DNA of 33,317 nucleotides, taken from contig QEUW01000100.1 in assembly GCA_003577005.1 (NCBI GenBank), positions 1-33,317 of the forward strand, read 5' to 3'. Origin of the DNA: Chloroflexota bacterium (lineage in GTDB: Bacteria; Chloroflexota; Anaerolineae; Caldilineales; Caldilineaceae). The position numbers and the translations under genes are program-made. This document shows positions 32,761-33,317 of this stretch, one piece after another. The stretch's first letter is position 1. Each line of letters starts with the position of its first letter. The notes below the pieces were generated by a model. The model was not told the DNA's origin, did not search any database, and saw only the letters and a program-made list of their open reading frames with translations.

Positions 32761-33285
32761 CTATGCGGAGAGCAGCCGATAGTAGAGGACCGTATCATCC
32801 AACTGGCCGGTTGCATTGCGGGCGTATTGGGGAATGACGCCCGCACGGCTGTACCCCAACTGCTGGTACAACTGCTCTGACGGGTCGCCCCGCCGGGTAT
32901 CAAGGACCAGCAATGTTCGCCCGGCGCTCAGCGCGGCCTTTTCAGCGGCATGCATGAGACGCTGGCCGATCCCCTGGCGTCGAAAGTGAGTGTGGACGAC
33001 CAACTTCTGCACCTCGGCGCGATGGAGTCCATTTAGCCGCATCTCAAGGGCCAGTTGTACGGAGCCGATTAGCCGGTCAGCGTCCAGCGCTGCAAAGAGC
33101 AGCCGCTCCCCCTGCTCGACTGCCCCAATCGAGTTGCGCCAGTACCTGTGTGCGTCGTCTGCTGTCAACGGGGGCAGAAAACCGATGGATGCCCCATCCG
33201 CCACGGCATCTTGCAGCAGATGGATGAGATCATCGATCCGGGCTGCGGCGTGGTCTGCGTCCAATTGGACAATCGTTGCTATCAT
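32761..33285 (-). CDS. GNAT-family N-acetyltransferase
   Basis: A 174-residue protein of the GCN5-related acetyltransferases, which move an acetyl group from acetyl-CoA to an amine. The acetyl-CoA-binding motif A is visible as VQKLVVHTHFRRQGIGQRLM (about 95-114), with the pyrophosphate loop RRQGIG. A later LYQQLGYSRAGVIPQYA is typical of motif B. The substrate is unknown. It lies 21 bases upstream of the sigma factor gene on the same strand and could be co-transcribed with it. Upstream sequence reaches the window edge, so its promoter cannot be judged, and no clear Shine-Dalgarno is visible before ATG 33285. Confidence 0.85.
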   Translation of the reverse strand: MIATIVQLDADHAAARIDDLIHLLQDAVADGASIGFLPPLTADDAHRYWRNSIGAVEQGERLLFAALDADRLIGSVQLALEMRLNGLHRAEVQKLVVHTHFRRQGIGQRLMHAAEKAALSAGRTLLVLDTRRGDPSEQLYQQLGYSRAGVIPQYARNATGQLDDTVLYYRLLSA

Positions 33286-33304
33286 ACCGGGGGCCCATCT
33301 GGGC

Positions 33305-33317
33305 AGGTGCGTTGCAC
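33305..33317. repeat. partial GTGCGTTGCAC-type palindrome at the window edge (family A)
   Basis: The last 13 bases, AGGTGCGTTGCAC, are identical to 25068-25080. The element is probably cut by the end of the window. Confidence 0.7.

Overview
The window looks like a chromosomal segment of a GC-rich bacterium of the phylum Chloroflexota, probably Anaerolineae/Caldilinea-like. This rests on the DnaG zinc-ribbon variant, twin-arginine lipoprotein solute-binding proteins, an RskA-type anti-sigma factor, a PT-rich surface protein and many PhyH oxygenases beside ABC transporters. It is an inference from protein style, not a search. Base composition and codon use look uniform, and I see no phage, integrase, transposase or CRISPR array.

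Layout. Bases 1-7022 are all on the minus strand: a tRNA-Asn with its own promoter, the dnaG-sigA pair behind a perfect-consensus promoter, an SCP2 sterol-carrier-like protein, and a 741-residue protein whose C-terminal half resembles cyanobacterial acyl-ACP reductase. An 812-base gap (7023-7834) holds three back-to-back palindromic elements. A secreted FG-GAP/BACON-like protein follows (7835-9928). Bases 10166-27218 are a transport island with three ABC importers. First comes a sugar-type (CUT1) operon with its own promoter and a frameshifted first permease. Then a GntR/FCD regulator, a PhyH oxygenase and a second CUT1 set. Then a converging AraC regulator, a second PhyH oxygenase and a five-gene peptide-type importer (dppABCDF-like). 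Neither CUT1 operon has its own ATPase, so they probably share one encoded elsewhere. Bases 27252-30133 carry a PHP phosphoesterase/PrsW protease pair and a PT-stalk surface protein. Bases 30141-33285 (minus) carry GNAT acetyltransferase, ECF sigma factor, membrane anti-sigma factor and a cytochrome P460-cupredoxin fusion lipoprotein.

The most unusual signals lie between the genes. (1) Three genes (7022 minus, 27252 plus, 29084 plus) have near-consensus sigma-70 promoters whose -10 box ends only 6-8 bases before the ATG, with no Shine-Dalgarno, implying leaderless mRNAs. (2) Every non-overlapping junction in and just before the peptide-importer operon carries a long stem-loop, each built from a different short word (7-mers, 8-mers or a GTGCGATGCACC-type palindrome). 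The two CUT1 binding-protein/permease junctions also carry stem-loops, one of the same 8-mer family. (3) The GTGCGATGCACC-type element recurs at about 4.75, 7.43 and 25.0 kb and at the last bases of the window.

How it may work together (inference): the transport island imports carbohydrate- and peptide-like ligands, the PhyH enzymes may oxidise imported compounds, and GntR and AraC regulators respond to them. Intergenic hairpins probably adjust the ratio of binding protein to permease. The sigma/anti-sigma pair probably controls the exported haem/copper redox lipoprotein.
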